Assembly: GCA_025455225.1 (NCBI GenBank)
Contig: JALOMY010000182.1
Span: 1-6,251, forward strand
Source: Cyclobacteriaceae bacterium
GTDB lineage: Bacteria > Bacteroidota > Bacteroidia > Cytophagales > Cyclobacteriaceae
Reading direction: 5' to 3'
Length of the DNA: 6,251 nucleotides
The notes beneath the pieces were generated by a model. That model did not search any database and was not told the DNA's origin. It saw nothing but the letters and a program-made list of their open reading frames with translations. How positions within the stretch are numbered: position 1 is the stretch's first letter; every line of letters begins with the position of its first letter. Below, piece by piece: positions 6,223 to 6,251 of the stretch. Both the position numbers and the translations under genes were made by a program.

Positions 6223-6251
6223 ATGAAAAGAAGAACATTTATTCAAAACGC
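6223..6251 (+). CDS. Start of a gene for a Tat-exported protein, cut by the window end
   Basis: Only nine complete codons are visible, reading MKRRTFIQN. The twin arginines followed by Thr-Phe-Ile match the start of a Tat signal peptide (RRxFL/I), so the product is probably folded in the cytoplasm and exported. Bacteroidota proteins with this start include Tat-type Gfo/Idh oxidoreductases, xylose isomerase-like TIM barrels, and the small subunit of GMC-type gluconate/glucoside dehydrogenases, all of which would suit this operon. Identity cannot be decided from 29 bases. The ATG follows an A/T-rich leader 17 bp after the upstream stop. Confidence 0.55.

Overview
The window looks like a piece of a Bacteroidota chromosome, probably an environmental Cytophagales- or Sphingobacteriales-type organism. 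The reasons are moderate GC content, tightly packed genes with almost no Shine-Dalgarno sequences, A/T-rich leaders before start codons, and the gene families present: an NHS-type sugar/nucleoside permease, a Gfo/Idh/MocA oxidoreductase, an IolE-like TIM-barrel protein, a small lipoprotein cytochrome c, and a Tat-type 'MKRRTF' start. The assignment rests on family recognition, not on a marker gene.

Layout. (1) Positions 2-1533, plus strand: the 3' part of a ROK-family sugar kinase, then 2 bp later a complete PfkB-family carbohydrate kinase. A hairpin at 1546-1568 closes this pair. (2) Positions 1595-2791, minus strand: an MFS permease of the nucleoside:H+ symporter (NupG-like) family, convergent with the kinase pair, so the hairpin may serve both sides. 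(3) Positions 2792-3171: a 380-bp divergent intergenic region with a LacI-family-like operator (3092-3105) and a possible Bacteroidota promoter for the permease (2851-2858). It also contains a 50-codon open stretch with no start codon. (4) Positions 3172-6251, plus strand: a compact operon of a Gfo/Idh/MocA oxidoreductase (GTG start), a sugar phosphate isomerase/epimerase-type TIM barrel, a lipoprotein cytochrome c (4-bp ATGA overlap), a small acidic SpoIIAA/STAS-like protein, and the first codons of a gene for a Tat-exported protein cut by the window end.

How the genes may work together. The permease, NAD(P)-type oxidoreductase, metal-dependent isomerase/lyase-like TIM barrel and small periplasmic cytochrome c form a combination often seen in Bacteroidota oxidative sugar or glycoside catabolism. 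In such clusters a sugar is oxidised at a hydroxyl (for example to a 3-keto-glycoside) with electrons passed to cytochrome c, and keto-sugar intermediates are then cleaved, isomerised and reduced. The two kinases next door could phosphorylate the released monosaccharides. This pathway is inferred from families and gene order; no substrate can be read from the sequence. The window does not show a clearly new system. The least explained items are the small SpoIIAA-like gene inside the redox operon and the divergent PfkB kinase.
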